Shown piece by piece: positions 52,309 through 61,007 of a DNA stretch of 64,000 nucleotides. The DNA lies in the NCBI RefSeq assembly GCF_008244685.1, contig NZ_VTFT01000001.1, forward strand, positions 1,405,248-1,469,247. The letters run 5' to 3'. The translations under genes and the position numbers were made by a program. Origin of the DNA: Luteimonas viscosa (GTDB lineage Bacteria; Pseudomonadota; Gammaproteobacteria; Xanthomonadales; Xanthomonadaceae). The notes beneath the pieces are model-generated. The model did no database searches, had not been told where the DNA came from, and saw only the letters and a list, made by a program, of their open reading frames with translations. The first letter of the stretch is position 1, and the number at the start of each line of letters is the position of its first letter.

Positions 52309-52326
52309 ATGGGACCTTGATCCCAT
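52309..52326. promoter_or_regulatory. Repeat element copy 2, palindromic site before the receiver-kinase genes
   Basis: ATGGGACCTTGATCCCAT is a 6-6-6 palindrome (ATGGGA/TCCCAT). It lies in the 179-bp gap between the FixJ-type regulator gene and the receiver gene, 123-140 bp before the receiver start. Copy 1 at 49520-49537 has one mismatch. A dimeric regulator would fit such symmetry. Confidence 0.6.
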
Positions 52327-52365
52327 GACATCGCGACCCGCCTGCGGCGCACGCTGCGCCGGCGC

Positions 52366-52998
52366 TCAGTGCCGCGCGGACGCGGCAAGCTCGTCGCACA
52401 GGTGCACGAGTTGCGCGACCGAACGCACTTCCATCTTGGCCATCACGCGGCCACGGTGGACCTTCACCGTCTTCTCGGCGATGCCGAGGTCGCTGGCGAT
52501 CTGCTTGTTCAACCGGCCCGCGACGACATGGTCCATCACCTCCCGTTCCCGCGGAGACAGTCTGGCCAAGCGCCCGCGAATCCCGTCGAGGCGGGCAGCG
52601 GACGTCAGGCGGTCGGCATCCCGGGTGATGGCGAGTTCCACCACACGCAGCAGTTCGACTTCGTCGAACGGCTTCTCCAGCAGATCAAGTGCCCCGGCCT
52701 TCATCGCGCGCACACCCGTCGACAACGTGCAGTTGCCGGTCAGGTAGACCACCGGGTAGGCGATTCCCCGCTCGAGGATGCGCTCATGGAGTTCGGGACC
52801 GGACATGCCGGGCAGGTTGACGTCCAGCAGGACGCAGCCCCGTCCTCCACGCGGCGGGCCGTCAAGGAACTCGCCAGCCGACGCATAGGCCTTGACCTGC
52901 CAGCCGGACGCGCGCAGCAGCCGGTCGAGCGCAACGCGGACGTCGGGATCGTCGTCGACCACGAACACCGTCGCCGCTCCAGGATCTGCAGTCATCAT
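52366..52998 (-). CDS. FixJ-type response regulator
   Basis: The 210-residue regulator has a receiver (Asp59 in LLDVNLPGMSG; Lys109) and a LuxR-type helix-turn-helix (about 146-205; RLSPREREVMDHV, then IAEKTVKVHRGRVMAKM). The start MMTADPGAATVFVVDDD is preceded by GGAGGGG seven bases upstream. It is the most upstream gene of the leftward run. Its likely partner is the kinase at 49.5-51.8 kb, and its likely site the repeated 18-nt element. Confidence 0.92.
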   Translation of the reverse strand: MMTADPGAATVFVVDDDPDVRVALDRLLRASGWQVKAYASAGEFLDGPPRGGRGCVLLDVNLPGMSGPELHERILERGIAYPVVYLTGNCTLSTGVRAMKAGALDLLEKPFDEVELLRVVELAITRDADRLTSAARLDGIRGRLARLSPREREVMDHVVAGRLNKQIASDLGIAEKTVKVHRGRVMAKMEVRSVAQLVHLCDELAASARH

Positions 52999-53727
52999 CA
53001 GGCACCCCTCCCCGAGGCCCGTTCCCCTGCCCGCGGGAGTAGGCACCGAAACGAGCGCTCTTGCAAGCCGGGTCGGCGAGCCCGCCCTGGCCGCAATGCC
53101 AAGCGACCGCCATGCCGACATCGGACGTCTGGTGGTCGCTTCCGCGCAATATGCGTGCCAGATGGTTGCAGATCGTGCGCGTTGCCTGCGCCTGCAACGA
53201 GCGTTCGAGCGCCGAAACCCTGTTGATCGTCGGCGGCAAGGATCACCAGACCGGCCGGAGCGACGCCCGGAGGCGCACGCGCGTCGGCTGGCGTGGACGC
53301 ACGAGCGCTGGTTGCAACTGCCCCGCCGCAAGTTCCTGCCCGCGGCGACGACCGTGAGCGATCAAGGGGCATACCCGCAAGACGGCGGCGCGGTCCCGCG
53401 CCACGGAGTGCGCGTCGCGGGGGAACCGCATGGACACGGCAGCATGCACTCGATTTCGTCAATCTGCCGAACTGACCGGTCATGGACTTCGCGGTTCGCT
53501 TGAGCGCAAGTCTCGGGCTGCACGACTGTTCTCCGTTCGCCCTGGGGCGCAGCGGCGAGACCACTCCGAACAGCCATGCGTTCAGGGATGGCAGGTCGGC
53601 CGCGACCCCGATATATACGCGGCCGGCGCGGACCGGCGCGCTGCCATTCATTCCCATGAACCGGGCTCACGGCGCCGTGATCGGCGCTGCGTCAGTCTCT
53701 GACACCCCCGCCTGCAGCGAGCGTGCC
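52999..53727. other. Intergenic interval of 729 bp without a supported gene
   Basis: Reading frames across this divergent gap are short and lack ribosome sites or family patterns. A rightward frame near 53310-53345 contains LPRRKFLPAA, which recalls the export signal of tripartite-tricarboxylate-transporter binding proteins, so a decayed gene fragment is possible but not demonstrated. Promoters of the flanking divergent genes must lie here; none is obvious. Confidence 0.4.
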
Positions 53728-54891
53728 ATGAAGGCATTGACCTACCAGGGATCGAAGGACGTCCGCGTCGAAACGGTGCCCGATCCCATCCTCGTCGAGT
53801 CGGACGACATCATCCTGCGCGTCACCGCCACCGCGATCTGCGGCTCGGACCTGCACATCTACCGCGGCAAGATCCCCGGCATGGAGGATGGCGACATCCT
53901 CGGCCACGAGTTCATGGGCATCGTCGAGGAGGCGGGCCGGGACGTGAGCAAGGTCAAGGTGGGCGATCGGGTGGTGATCCCGTTCGTGATCGCCTGCGGG
54001 CGCTGCTTCCATTGCCTGCTCGACGAGTACGCCGCCTGCGAGTCCACCAACACCGGCCCGGGCGCGTCGCTCAACAAGAAGTCGATCAGGCCGCCGGCAG
54101 CGCTGTTCGGCTACAGCGCGCTGTACGGCGGCGTGCCCGGCGGGCAGGCGGAACTGGTGCGGGTGCCGAAGGCGAACGTCGGGCCGTTGCCGGTGCCCGA
54201 TGCCCTGGGCGACGAGCAGGTGCTGTTCCTCTCGGACATCCTGCCGACGGGCTACCAGGCCGCGGTCAACGCCGGCGTCGAGCCGGGTTCGAGCGTCGCG
54301 ATCTTCGGCGCCGGGCCGGTCGGCTACATGTCGGCGGCGTGCGCGCGCATGCTCGGCGCGGAAACCATCTTCATGGTCGACCACAACCCCTACCGCCTGG
54401 AATTCGCGCGCGAGGCCTACGGCGTGATCCCGATCAACTTCGACGAGGACGACGATCCGGCCGACACCATCCTCCAGGCGACCGCGGGCCGTGGCGTCGA
54501 TGCCACGATCGAGGCGGTCGGCTTCGAAGCCAAGGGCAGCGCCACCGAGACCGTGCTCACCACGCTGAAACTGGAAGGCTCCAGCGGCAAGGCGCTGCGC
54601 CAGTGCATCGCCGCCACCCGCCGCGGCGGCACGGTCAGCGTACCCGGCGTGTACACCGGCTTCATCCACGGCTTCCTGTTCGGCGATGCGTTCGACAAGG
54701 GGCTGACCTTCAAGATGGGGCAAACCCACGTGCAGGGGCTGATGCCGGAGCTGCTCGAGGCGATCGGCGAAGGCAGGCTCGCGCCGGAGATCATCATCTC
54801 CCACCGCATGTCGCTCGCCGACGCGGCGAAGGGCTACCAGGTCTTCAACGATCGCGAGGACGAATGCCGCAAGGTCGTGCTGACGCCGTGA
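53728..54891 (+). CDS. Zinc-dependent alcohol/formaldehyde dehydrogenase
   Basis: The 387-residue medium-chain dehydrogenase has catalytic zinc ligands Cys38 (AICGSDLH), His60-Glu61 (GHEF), a structural-zinc lobe with Cys90, Cys93, Cys96 and Cys104, and a Rossmann motif GAGPVG. The layout fits the COG1063 glutathione-independent formaldehyde-dehydrogenase-like group, although substrates vary. It is a single gene with no operon partner. The start [15 protein letters not shown] is the classic family opening; no strong ribosome site precedes it. Confidence 0.92.
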   Translation: MKALTYQGSKDVRVETVPDPILVESDDIILRVTATAICGSDLHIYRGKIPGMEDGDILGHEFMGIVEEAGRDVSKVKVGDRVVIPFVIACGRCFHCLLDEYAACESTNTGPGASLNKKSIRPPAALFGYSALYGGVPGGQAELVRVPKANVGPLPVPDALGDEQVLFLSDILPTGYQAAVNAGVEPGSSVAIFGAGPVGYMSAACARMLGAETIFMVDHNPYRLEFAREAYGVIPINFDEDDDPADTILQATAGRGVDATIEAVGFEAKGSATETVLTTLKLEGSSGKALRQCIAATRRGGTVSVPGVYTGFIHGFLFGDAFDKGLTFKMGQTHVQGLMPELLEAIGEGRLAPEIIISHRMSLADAAKGYQVFNDREDECRKVVLTP

Positions 54892-55013
54892 GCGCGGGGC
54901 GCGGATCGCCACGCGCGATCGCGCGTGCGCGTCGACGCCGGATCGCGATGCCGGGCCCGCATGCGGGAGCCGGTTTCGCGTCCGGGCCGGGCCGGTAACC
55001 CGGACGACATCGC

Positions 55014-55775
55014 GTGCGCCGGGTGCGGGTGGGCTGCGCGGGCTGGTCGATTCCGGGCCGTCATCGCGCGCTGTTCGGCGAGGGGGACAGCATGCTCGCG
55101 CGCTATGCCACGCGCTTCGACGTGGTCGAAATCAATTCCTCGTTCTACCGACCGCATCGTCGGGAGACGTACGAGCGCTGGGCTGCGTCGGTACCGCGCG
55201 GCTTCCGCTTCTCGGTCAAGCTGCCACGCACCATCTCCCACGAACTGCGGCTGCGTGGCGCGGGACCGGCGCTGGACCGGTTCCTCGGCGAGGTCGAAGG
55301 CCTCGGCGGCAAGCTCGGCGGGTTGCTGCTGCAACTGCCGCCGAGCTTCGCCGCCGACCTGCGCGATGCGTCGAACTTCCTGCGCATGCTCCGCCGCCGC
55401 AGCGATGTTCCGCTGGCCTGCGAGCCGCGGCACCCGAGCTGGTTCGATGCACGGGTCGACGCGCTGTTCCAGCGCCACGCGGTGAGCCGCGTCGCCGCCG
55501 ATCCGGCGCGCCTTCCCGCCGCCGCGCGGCCCGGCGAAGGCGCGGGCTGGCCGTACTGGCGCTGGCACGGCGCGCCACGCACGTACTACAGCGCCTACAC
55601 CGACGATGCGCTGGCGCAGCTGGCTGCGGGCGTCGCCGCCGTGCGCGGCACGCAGGCGCCGTGGGTGATCTTCGACAACACCGCGCATGGTCATGCCGTC
55701 GACGACGCCGCGCGGTTCCAGTCCCTTGTCGAGAGCGGGCGTCCGGCGCGCGGCAGGGAACGTCCGCGTGCCTGA
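55014..55775 (+). CDS. DUF72 family protein
   Basis: The 253-residue TIM-barrel-like protein has VRVGCAGWSIPG at the start, FDVVEINSSFYRPHR, FSVKLPRTISHE, LLLQLPPSFA, the LACEPRHPSWF strand, and WVIFDNTAHGHAV near the end, all typical of DUF72. The function is uncharacterised; a nucleic-acid or sugar-processing role has been suggested by fold only. It starts at GTG (no better ATG). Its end overlaps the glycosylase start by 8 bp, so the two are coupled, which suits a repair role. Confidence 0.9.
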   Translation: MRRVRVGCAGWSIPGRHRALFGEGDSMLARYATRFDVVEINSSFYRPHRRETYERWAASVPRGFRFSVKLPRTISHELRLRGAGPALDRFLGEVEGLGGKLGGLLLQLPPSFAADLRDASNFLRMLRRRSDVPLACEPRHPSWFDARVDALFQRHAVSRVAADPARLPAAARPGEGAGWPYWRWHGAPRTYYSAYTDDALAQLAAGVAAVRGTQAPWVIFDNTAHGHAVDDAARFQSLVESGRPARGRERPRA

Positions 55776-56496
55776 AGGTCCGTCCATCGTCATCCTCCGA
55801 GAGGAAGCTGCGAAGTTCCGCCGCCAGACCGTGCGCAAGGTGTCGGGCAACAGCTCGATCGACCTGGAGCGCATGCAGGGCCGGCGCGTGGTCTCGCTGC
55901 GCAGCTGGGGCAAGCACTTCCTGGTCGAGTTCAGCGGCTTCAGCCTGCGCGTGCACCTGCTGATGTTCGGCACGTACCACATCGACGAACCGAAACCGAA
56001 ACCACCGCGGCTGGCGCTGGAGTTCGACAACGGCACGCTGTACTTCTACACCGCCTCGCTGAAGTACGTCGAAGGCCCGCTCGACGACAGCTACGACTGG
56101 CGCGCCGACGTGATGTCGCCAGACTGGGATCCCGCGCTGGCGCGGCGGAAGCTGCGCAGGCAGCCGGACACCCTCGCCTGCGACGCGCTGCTCGACCAGG
56201 ACGTGTTCGCAGGGGTCGGCAACATCATCAAGAACGAAGTGCTGTTCCGCATCGGCGTGCACCCGGAATCCCCCATCGGCGCGCTGCCGCCGCGAACGCT
56301 GACGCGGCTCGTCGCGCAGGCGCGCGAGTACAGCTTCGACTTCCTCGAATGGAAGAAGCGCTACGTACTGCGCCAGCACTGGCTGGTACACCGAAAGCGC
56401 GATTGCCCGACCTGCGGGGCGAAGCTCGCCAAGGCGAAGCTGGGCATGCGCGAGCGATGGGCGTACTTCTGCGTGCGATGCCAGCAACTGTACTGA
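55768..56496 (+). CDS. Fpg/Nei family DNA glycosylase
   Basis: The 242-residue base-excision enzyme starts at GTG giving (M)PEGPSIVILREEA, with catalytic Pro2 and Glu3, a Lys in SWGKHFLVEF, and the H2TH region VGNIIKNEVLFRIGVHPES. A C-terminal zinc finger (CPTCG then CVRCQ) is present. It is closer to Nei-type (endonuclease VIII-like) glycosylases than Fpg by the missing Fpg-specific loops, but I would not fix the paralog. It removes oxidised bases. Start codon overlaps the upstream DUF72 gene. Confidence 0.92.
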   Translation: MPEGPSIVILREEAAKFRRQTVRKVSGNSSIDLERMQGRRVVSLRSWGKHFLVEFSGFSLRVHLLMFGTYHIDEPKPKPPRLALEFDNGTLYFYTASLKYVEGPLDDSYDWRADVMSPDWDPALARRKLRRQPDTLACDALLDQDVFAGVGNIIKNEVLFRIGVHPESPIGALPPRTLTRLVAQAREYSFDFLEWKKRYVLRQHWLVHRKRDCPTCGAKLAKAKLGMRERWAYFCVRCQQLY

Positions 56497-56560
56497 CGTG
56501 CGCTTCGGGGGCGTGGCTTCGCGGCTGGCCTCCGGCCCCGATCAGCGTCCACGCCCACGC

Positions 56561-56581
56561 CCACGCCGTGACACGGCGTGG
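56561..56581 (+). terminator. Hairpin downstream of the glycosylase gene
   Basis: CCACGCCG and CGGCGTGG pair over 8 bp with a 5-nt loop, preceded by three tandem CCACGC units. It begins 65 bp past the stop; no T-run follows. Possible terminator or chance structure in a GC-rich spacer. Confidence 0.3.
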
Positions 56582-56763
56582 ACGTGCGGATCACTACCCT
56601 CGCTCCGGCACCTGGGATGACGGTCCTCGCGACCAGCGAACGCACACCGGCCACGCACCCTGCTCCGGTGCACCACAGCCTCGGATCGGCGCTGGCGTCA
56701 CCGTGAATGCAGCCCGATCACCGGCATGAACAACCGCCCACCCTGTCGAGCATGGAGATCCCG

Positions 56764-57111
56764 ATGTCCGAGCAGAACAAGACCACCCTGCAGACCGCGA
56801 ACGCGGCGATCCGCCGAGGCGACAACGAGGGCTTCCTGGCGTTCTGCACCGAGGATATCCAGTGGACGACGGTGGGCGGCGAAACGCTCGATGGAAAGCA
56901 GGCCGTCCGCCAATGGATGCGCGCGAACTACACGAAGCCGCCGCGGTTCACCGTCACCGACCTCGTCGCCGAAGGCGAGCTGGTCGTCGCGATCGGGGAG
57001 ATCACCATGGGCGACGAGGCCGGAAATGAAGTCACCAGTGCGTACTCCGACATCTGGCGCTTCCGCGACGGCCGGATGGCGGAACTGCGGGCATTCGTCA
57101 TCGAGCGATAG
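56764..57111 (+). CDS. SnoaL/NTF2-like small protein
   Basis: The 115-residue protein MSEQNKTTLQTANAAIRRGDNEGFLAF is a short alpha-beta cone fold. Its pattern (TEDIQWTTVGGETLDGKQAVRQWM, VAEGELVVAIGEITM, SDIWRFRDGRMAELRAFV) is that of the SnoaL-like group, whose members are isomerases, hydrolases or binding proteins of varied substrate. GGAG lies seven bases upstream. An ATG four codons earlier is possible but has no ribosome site. Confidence 0.87.
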   Translation: MSEQNKTTLQTANAAIRRGDNEGFLAFCTEDIQWTTVGGETLDGKQAVRQWMRANYTKPPRFTVTDLVAEGELVVAIGEITMGDEAGNEVTSAYSDIWRFRDGRMAELRAFVIER

Positions 57112-57342
57112 CCGTTTTCCCAGGCATGCTTGCGGCGTGCCACGGGCATGACCGCGAGCACGCCGTGTGCGGTGCGGTACCGGAACCACAGTCCGCGGCG
57201 CCGGCACCTTCCTTCGGGGAATCCACGAACGCCCGGGCCGCCTGCGGGTGCCGGCGGTCGCGGCCGTAGAGACAGGGACCCGTCGAACACCTGCCACCAG
57301 AGCTCCGGTAGCAGGCGCAGGTCGCCCTCATCGAGGAGCGCT

Positions 57343-57418
57343 TGGTGGGCCCACCAGGACTCGAACCTGGAACCAAGGGATTATGAGTCCCCTGCTCTGA
57401 CCATTGAGCTATAGGCCC
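57343..57418 (-). tRNA. tRNA-Ile2 (anticodon CAT, lysidine-type)
   Basis: A 76-nt tRNA with encoded 3' CCA: acceptor 5' GGGCCTA pairs with TGGGCCC (one G-U). D-arm, anticodon stem and T-arm (GGTTCGAATCC) are all intact. The anticodon loop CTCATAA gives CAT (57383-57385). The body (GGGCCTATAGCTCA) is of the minor isoleucine tRNA, whose C34 becomes lysidine to read AUA, rather than of elongator or initiator tRNA-Met. The 231 bp before it and about 200 bp after it show no gene. Confidence 0.93.
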
Positions 57419-57627
57419 GCACGCCGGCCATTATCACCGCAGCGCCGCGGATGCGCATTCGGGCAGCTTTGCCTGGCGAAGGGCCAGCCGGGGCGCGCGG
57501 CGCCCGCTACGCCGCATGTCGCCGCCAGGACGGTTCCCGATCCCGCGTCGACGACGCTTTGCGCACCGTCCCCACCGGGCGTAGAGTCCCGTGACCGCCC
57601 GCGGGGTGCAGTGGCGTTTGCTTGCGC

Positions 57628-58182
57628 ATGTCCAGCGAAATCACCCGGTTGCTGCAGGAGCACCATCGCGGCGACCGCGAGGCGTTCGACCGGGTGGTGC
57701 CGCTGGTATTCGAGCGCCTTCGCGCGATCGCGCGCGGCCAGCTGGCGCGCGGCGGCGGCCGCGGCGCCACCATGGACACCGGCGTGCTGGTGCAGGAAAC
57801 CTACCTGCAGCTGGCCGACGAACAGGGCGTGGACTGGAACGACCGCGGGCACTTCTTCGCGATCTGCGCGCGGGCGATGCGTCGCATCCTGGTGGACCAC
57901 GCGCGCATGCGGCATGCGGCCAAGCGCGGCGGCGGGCTGCAGGCGGTCACGCTCACCGCGGACATCGCCGCGGTCGACGACCGGCTCGAACTCGTGGCCG
58001 GCGTGGACCGCGCGCTGGACGAGCTGGCGGCGTTCAACCCGCGCCTGGCGCAGGTGGTGGAATGCCGCTTCTTCGCCGGCATGAGCGAGGAGGAAACCGC
58101 GATCGCGCTCGACAGTTCGCTGCGCACGGTGCAACGCGACTGGATGCGCGCACGGGCGTGGCTGCTCAAGGCGCTGGGATGA
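57628..58182 (+). CDS. ECF sigma factor linked to a Ser/Thr kinase
   Basis: The 184-residue sigma factor has region 2 (residues about 15-100; LVQETYLQLADE and FFAICARAMRRILVDHARMRHAAKRGG) and region 4 (about 125-184; MSEEETAIALDSSLRTVQRDWMRARAWL). In region 2.2 the acidic DAED-like motif before LVQE is replaced by MDTGV, with Thr51 in place of an acidic residue. In kinase-linked ECFs of Xanthomonas (EcfK) and Vibrio (EcfP), such a sigma is inactive until its kinase phosphorylates a Thr here. The stop overlaps the kinase start (ATGA). Confidence 0.9.
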   Translation: MSSEITRLLQEHHRGDREAFDRVVPLVFERLRAIARGQLARGGGRGATMDTGVLVQETYLQLADEQGVDWNDRGHFFAICARAMRRILVDHARMRHAAKRGGGLQAVTLTADIAAVDDRLELVAGVDRALDELAAFNPRLAQVVECRFFAGMSEEETAIALDSSLRTVQRDWMRARAWLLKALG

Positions 58183-60947
58183 ACGCCGGCGGCGATCCGC
58201 GCGCCGAACTCGACCGCTTGTTCGACGAGGCGCTGCAGCGCGAGGGCGTCGAGCGCGCCGCATTCCTCGACGCGGCCACCGCAGGAAGGCCGCAACTGCG
58301 CGCCGAGCTGGAAGAACTGCTGGCGCTGTGCGGATCGCAGGCGCCCGCGCTCGAACCCGGCGCGCTGCACGACGAGGGCCTGTGGCGCTCGCTCACCGAC
58401 GATGACGAAACCGGCGCGAACGCCACCACCGACGCGCAGGCCGGGCGCCGCATCGGCACCTGGACCCTGCGCCATGAACTCGGCCACGGCGGCATGGGCA
58501 CGGTGTTTCTCGCCGAACGCAGCGGCGACGGGTTCGCGCAGCTCGGCGCGCTCAAGCTGATCCGCGCGGGCGTGGATACCTCTGCGTTCCTGGCGCGCTT
58601 CTCGCAGGAGCGCCGGATCCTCGCCGGCTTCAACCATCCCGGCATCGCCCGGCTGCTCGATGGCGGGCAGGATGCGGACGGTCGGCCGTGGCTGGTGATG
58701 GAATACATCGAGGGCGAACCACTCGACCGCTACTGCGACCGGCATCGCCTCGACGTGGCGCAGCGCATGGCGCTGTTCCTGCAGGTCGCGCGCGCGGTGG
58801 CGCACGCGCACCGGCACCTGGTGGTGCATCGCGACCTCAAGCCCTCGAACATCCTGGTCGACGCCGATGGCCAGGCCAAGCTGCTGGATTTCGGGATCGC
58901 CAAGATCCTCGCGCCGGAGGGCGTCGACCCGCCCGACCCGCCGGACGCGCAGACCGCCGTCGCCACCCGCATCTTCACCCCGGAATACGCGGCCCCCGAA
59001 CAGGTCCTGGGCCGGTCGGCGACCACCGCGGTCGACGTCTACCAGCTCGGGCTGCTGTTGTACGAACTGCTTGCCGGGCGGCGCGCCTTCGATCGCGCCG
59101 ACGACGCCGTACGCCGCGCGCACGAGGGCATCGAGCCGCCGGCGCCCGGCAGCCTGGCGTTCGACGCCGCGGCCTGCGAAACGCGGCGGACCACGCCGCG
59201 CGCGCTGCGTCGCGCCTTGCGCGGCGACCTCGACACCATCGTGCTCAAGGCGTTGCGTGCATCGCCCGAACGCCGCTATGCGACCGCCCAGGCGCTGGCC
59301 GACGACATCGTGCGCTGGCAGGAGGGCCTTCCGATCCAGGCGCGGCCCGAGAGCGTGCGCTACCGCGCGACGAAATTCGTGCGCCGCCACCCGGTCGGCG
59401 TGGCGGGCGCGGTGGCTTCGTTGCTGCTGCTGGTGGCGTACGCCGCCACGGTGACGATGCAGGCCGAAACCATCGCCCGCGAACGCGACCGCGCCCGCGC
59501 CGAGGCGGCCAAGGCCCAGCAGGTGAAGGCGCTGGTGCTGCGGCTGTTCGAGAACGCGGACCCGCAGTCGGGCAGCGCGCAACTGAGCGCACGCGAGCTG
59601 CTCGATCGCGGCTGGGCCGGCATCGAGGCCGAACTGGGCGATCAGCCCGAGGTCCGGATCGAGCTGCTCGACACCGTGGCCGAAGCCTACCGCCAGCTCG
59701 GCCTCTACGATCATGCGCAGCCGCTGCTCGATGCGGCGGTGGAAGCGGCCACGACGCAGGCCGCCGCGCACCCGGCGCTGCTGCCGCGCGCGTTGCGCAG
59801 CAAGGGCCGCCTGCGCAGCGACCAGGGCGACTACGCAGAAGCGGGCGTATTGTTCGACCAGGCGCTCCAGGGCTACCGCGCGCTGCATGCCGGCGCCCAT
59901 GCCGACATCGCCGATACGCTCGGCGACCTCGGCCTGCTCGCGTTGCGCGAGGGCCAGTGGCCGGACGCCGAAGGGCGTTACCGCGAGTCGCTGGCGATGC
60001 GCCGGCAGCTGTTCGGCGACGAACATGTCGACGTTGCCGACAGCCTCGACCAGCTCGGCGTGGTGATCCGCCACCAGGGCGACTATGCCGGCGCCGAACC
60101 GCTGCTGGCCGAAGCGCTGGCGCTGCGCCGGAGGCTGTTGCCGCCGCACCACCCGATGCTCGCGCGCAGCCTGTCCAACCTGGCGCTGGCGCACAACGAC
60201 CTCGGCCGCTACGACGAAGCCGAAGCGCTGTACCGCGAGGCGATCGTGGTGATGGCGCACAGCCACGACGACCGCCACCACCGCGTCGCCGCGATCAAGA
60301 ACAACCTGGCACGCGTGCTGCAGGTGCGGCGCGACTATCCCGCCGCCATCGCCCTGTTGCGCGAAACGCTCGATATCCGCCGCGAGGCCTTCGGCGAACG
60401 GCATCCGAACGTCGCCCTCAACCTCAACGACCTGGGACGGCTGCTGGCCGAATCCGGCGATGCGGACGCCGCCGCGATCCATTACCGCCAGGCGCTGGAC
60501 GCCTATCCGGCCGACCATCCCTGGCGCTCGGCCACGGTGTTCAACCTCGGCCTGCTGGCGGAGGAACAGGGGGATCTCGCCGCCGCCGAGCGGCACTACC
60601 GCGAGGCGCTCGAGACCCAGCGGCGCGACTACGGCGAGGACCACGACCGCGTCGGCACCGACCTCAACCGGCTGGGCGTGGTGTTGCAGCGGCAGGGTCG
60701 CCTCGACGAGGCCGAAACCAGCCTGCGCCAGGCGCTGGCGATCTACCGCAAGCGCCTGCCAGAAGCGCACCCGCGGCTCGCCGCGGTGCTGCTGCCGCTG
60801 GGCGAGCTGTTGCTGGAACGCGGACGGCGCGCGGAGGCCGAACCGCTGCTGCGCGAAGCGCTGGGTGCCCTGCAGGGTGCGTTCGGCGACGAGGATCCGC
60901 GCACGCTCGAAGCCGCGCAGGCGCTGGCACGCGCCGAACGCGGCTGA
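58179..60947 (+). CDS. Ser/Thr protein kinase with TPR domain
   Basis: The 922-residue Hanks-type kinase has a glycine loop (LGHGGMGTVFLAE, about 101-113), a catalytic Lys in ALKLI, VHRDLKPSN (216-224) and DFG (237-239). One membrane helix (about 406-427) follows, then about ten TPR-type repeats to the C-terminus (about 490-915). The kinase is cytoplasmic and the TPR region periplasmic, so it can bind an envelope ligand. It is translationally coupled to the sigma factor gene and is its probable activator. Catalytic residues are complete. Confidence 0.94.
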   Translation: MNAGGDPRAELDRLFDEALQREGVERAAFLDAATAGRPQLRAELEELLALCGSQAPALEPGALHDEGLWRSLTDDDETGANATTDAQAGRRIGTWTLRHELGHGGMGTVFLAERSGDGFAQLGALKLIRAGVDTSAFLARFSQERRILAGFNHPGIARLLDGGQDADGRPWLVMEYIEGEPLDRYCDRHRLDVAQRMALFLQVARAVAHAHRHLVVHRDLKPSNILVDADGQAKLLDFGIAKILAPEGVDPPDPPDAQTAVATRIFTPEYAAPEQVLGRSATTAVDVYQLGLLLYELLAGRRAFDRADDAVRRAHEGIEPPAPGSLAFDAAACETRRTTPRALRRALRGDLDTIVLKALRASPERRYATAQALADDIVRWQEGLPIQARPESVRYRATKFVRRHPVGVAGAVASLLLLVAYAATVTMQAETIARERDRARAEAAKAQQVKALVLRLFENADPQSGSAQLSARELLDRGWAGIEAELGDQPEVRIELLDTVAEAYRQLGLYDHAQPLLDAAVEAATTQAAAHPALLPRALRSKGRLRSDQGDYAEAGVLFDQALQGYRALHAGAHADIADTLGDLGLLALREGQWPDAEGRYRESLAMRRQLFGDEHVDVADSLDQLGVVIRHQGDYAGAEPLLAEALALRRRLLPPHHPMLARSLSNLALAHNDLGRYDEAEALYREAIVVMAHSHDDRHHRVAAIKNNLARVLQVRRDYPAAIALLRETLDIRREAFGERHPNVALNLNDLGRLLAESGDADAAAIHYRQALDAYPADHPWRSATVFNLGLLAEEQGDLAAAERHYREALETQRRDYGEDHDRVGTDLNRLGVVLQRQGRLDEAETSLRQALAIYRKRLPEAHPRLAAVLLPLGELLLERGRRAEAEPLLREALGALQGAFGDEDPRTLEAAQALARAERG

Positions 60948-61007
60948 GATCGGGATCGGCGCGACCGGGAGCCCCTGGCGCCCCGGCCGCGTCGATGCCG
61001 GGTCCGC

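Noticed and set aside
53310-53345. Possible remnant of a tripartite-tricarboxylate-transporter binding protein gene
   Set aside because: Only a short LPRRKFLPAA match to a signal region, no continuing homology or open frame long enough; noted as a weak possibility in the intergenic entry.
57343-57418. tRNA-Met assignment from anticodon CAT
   Set aside because: Acceptor and arm sequence is of the minor Ile2 tRNA type, not initiator or elongator tRNA-Met.
57801-60770. Long leftward frame of 989 codons opposite the kinase gene
   Set aside because: Mirror of the Ser/Thr kinase gene, whose catalytic motifs are complete; no start signal or family pattern.
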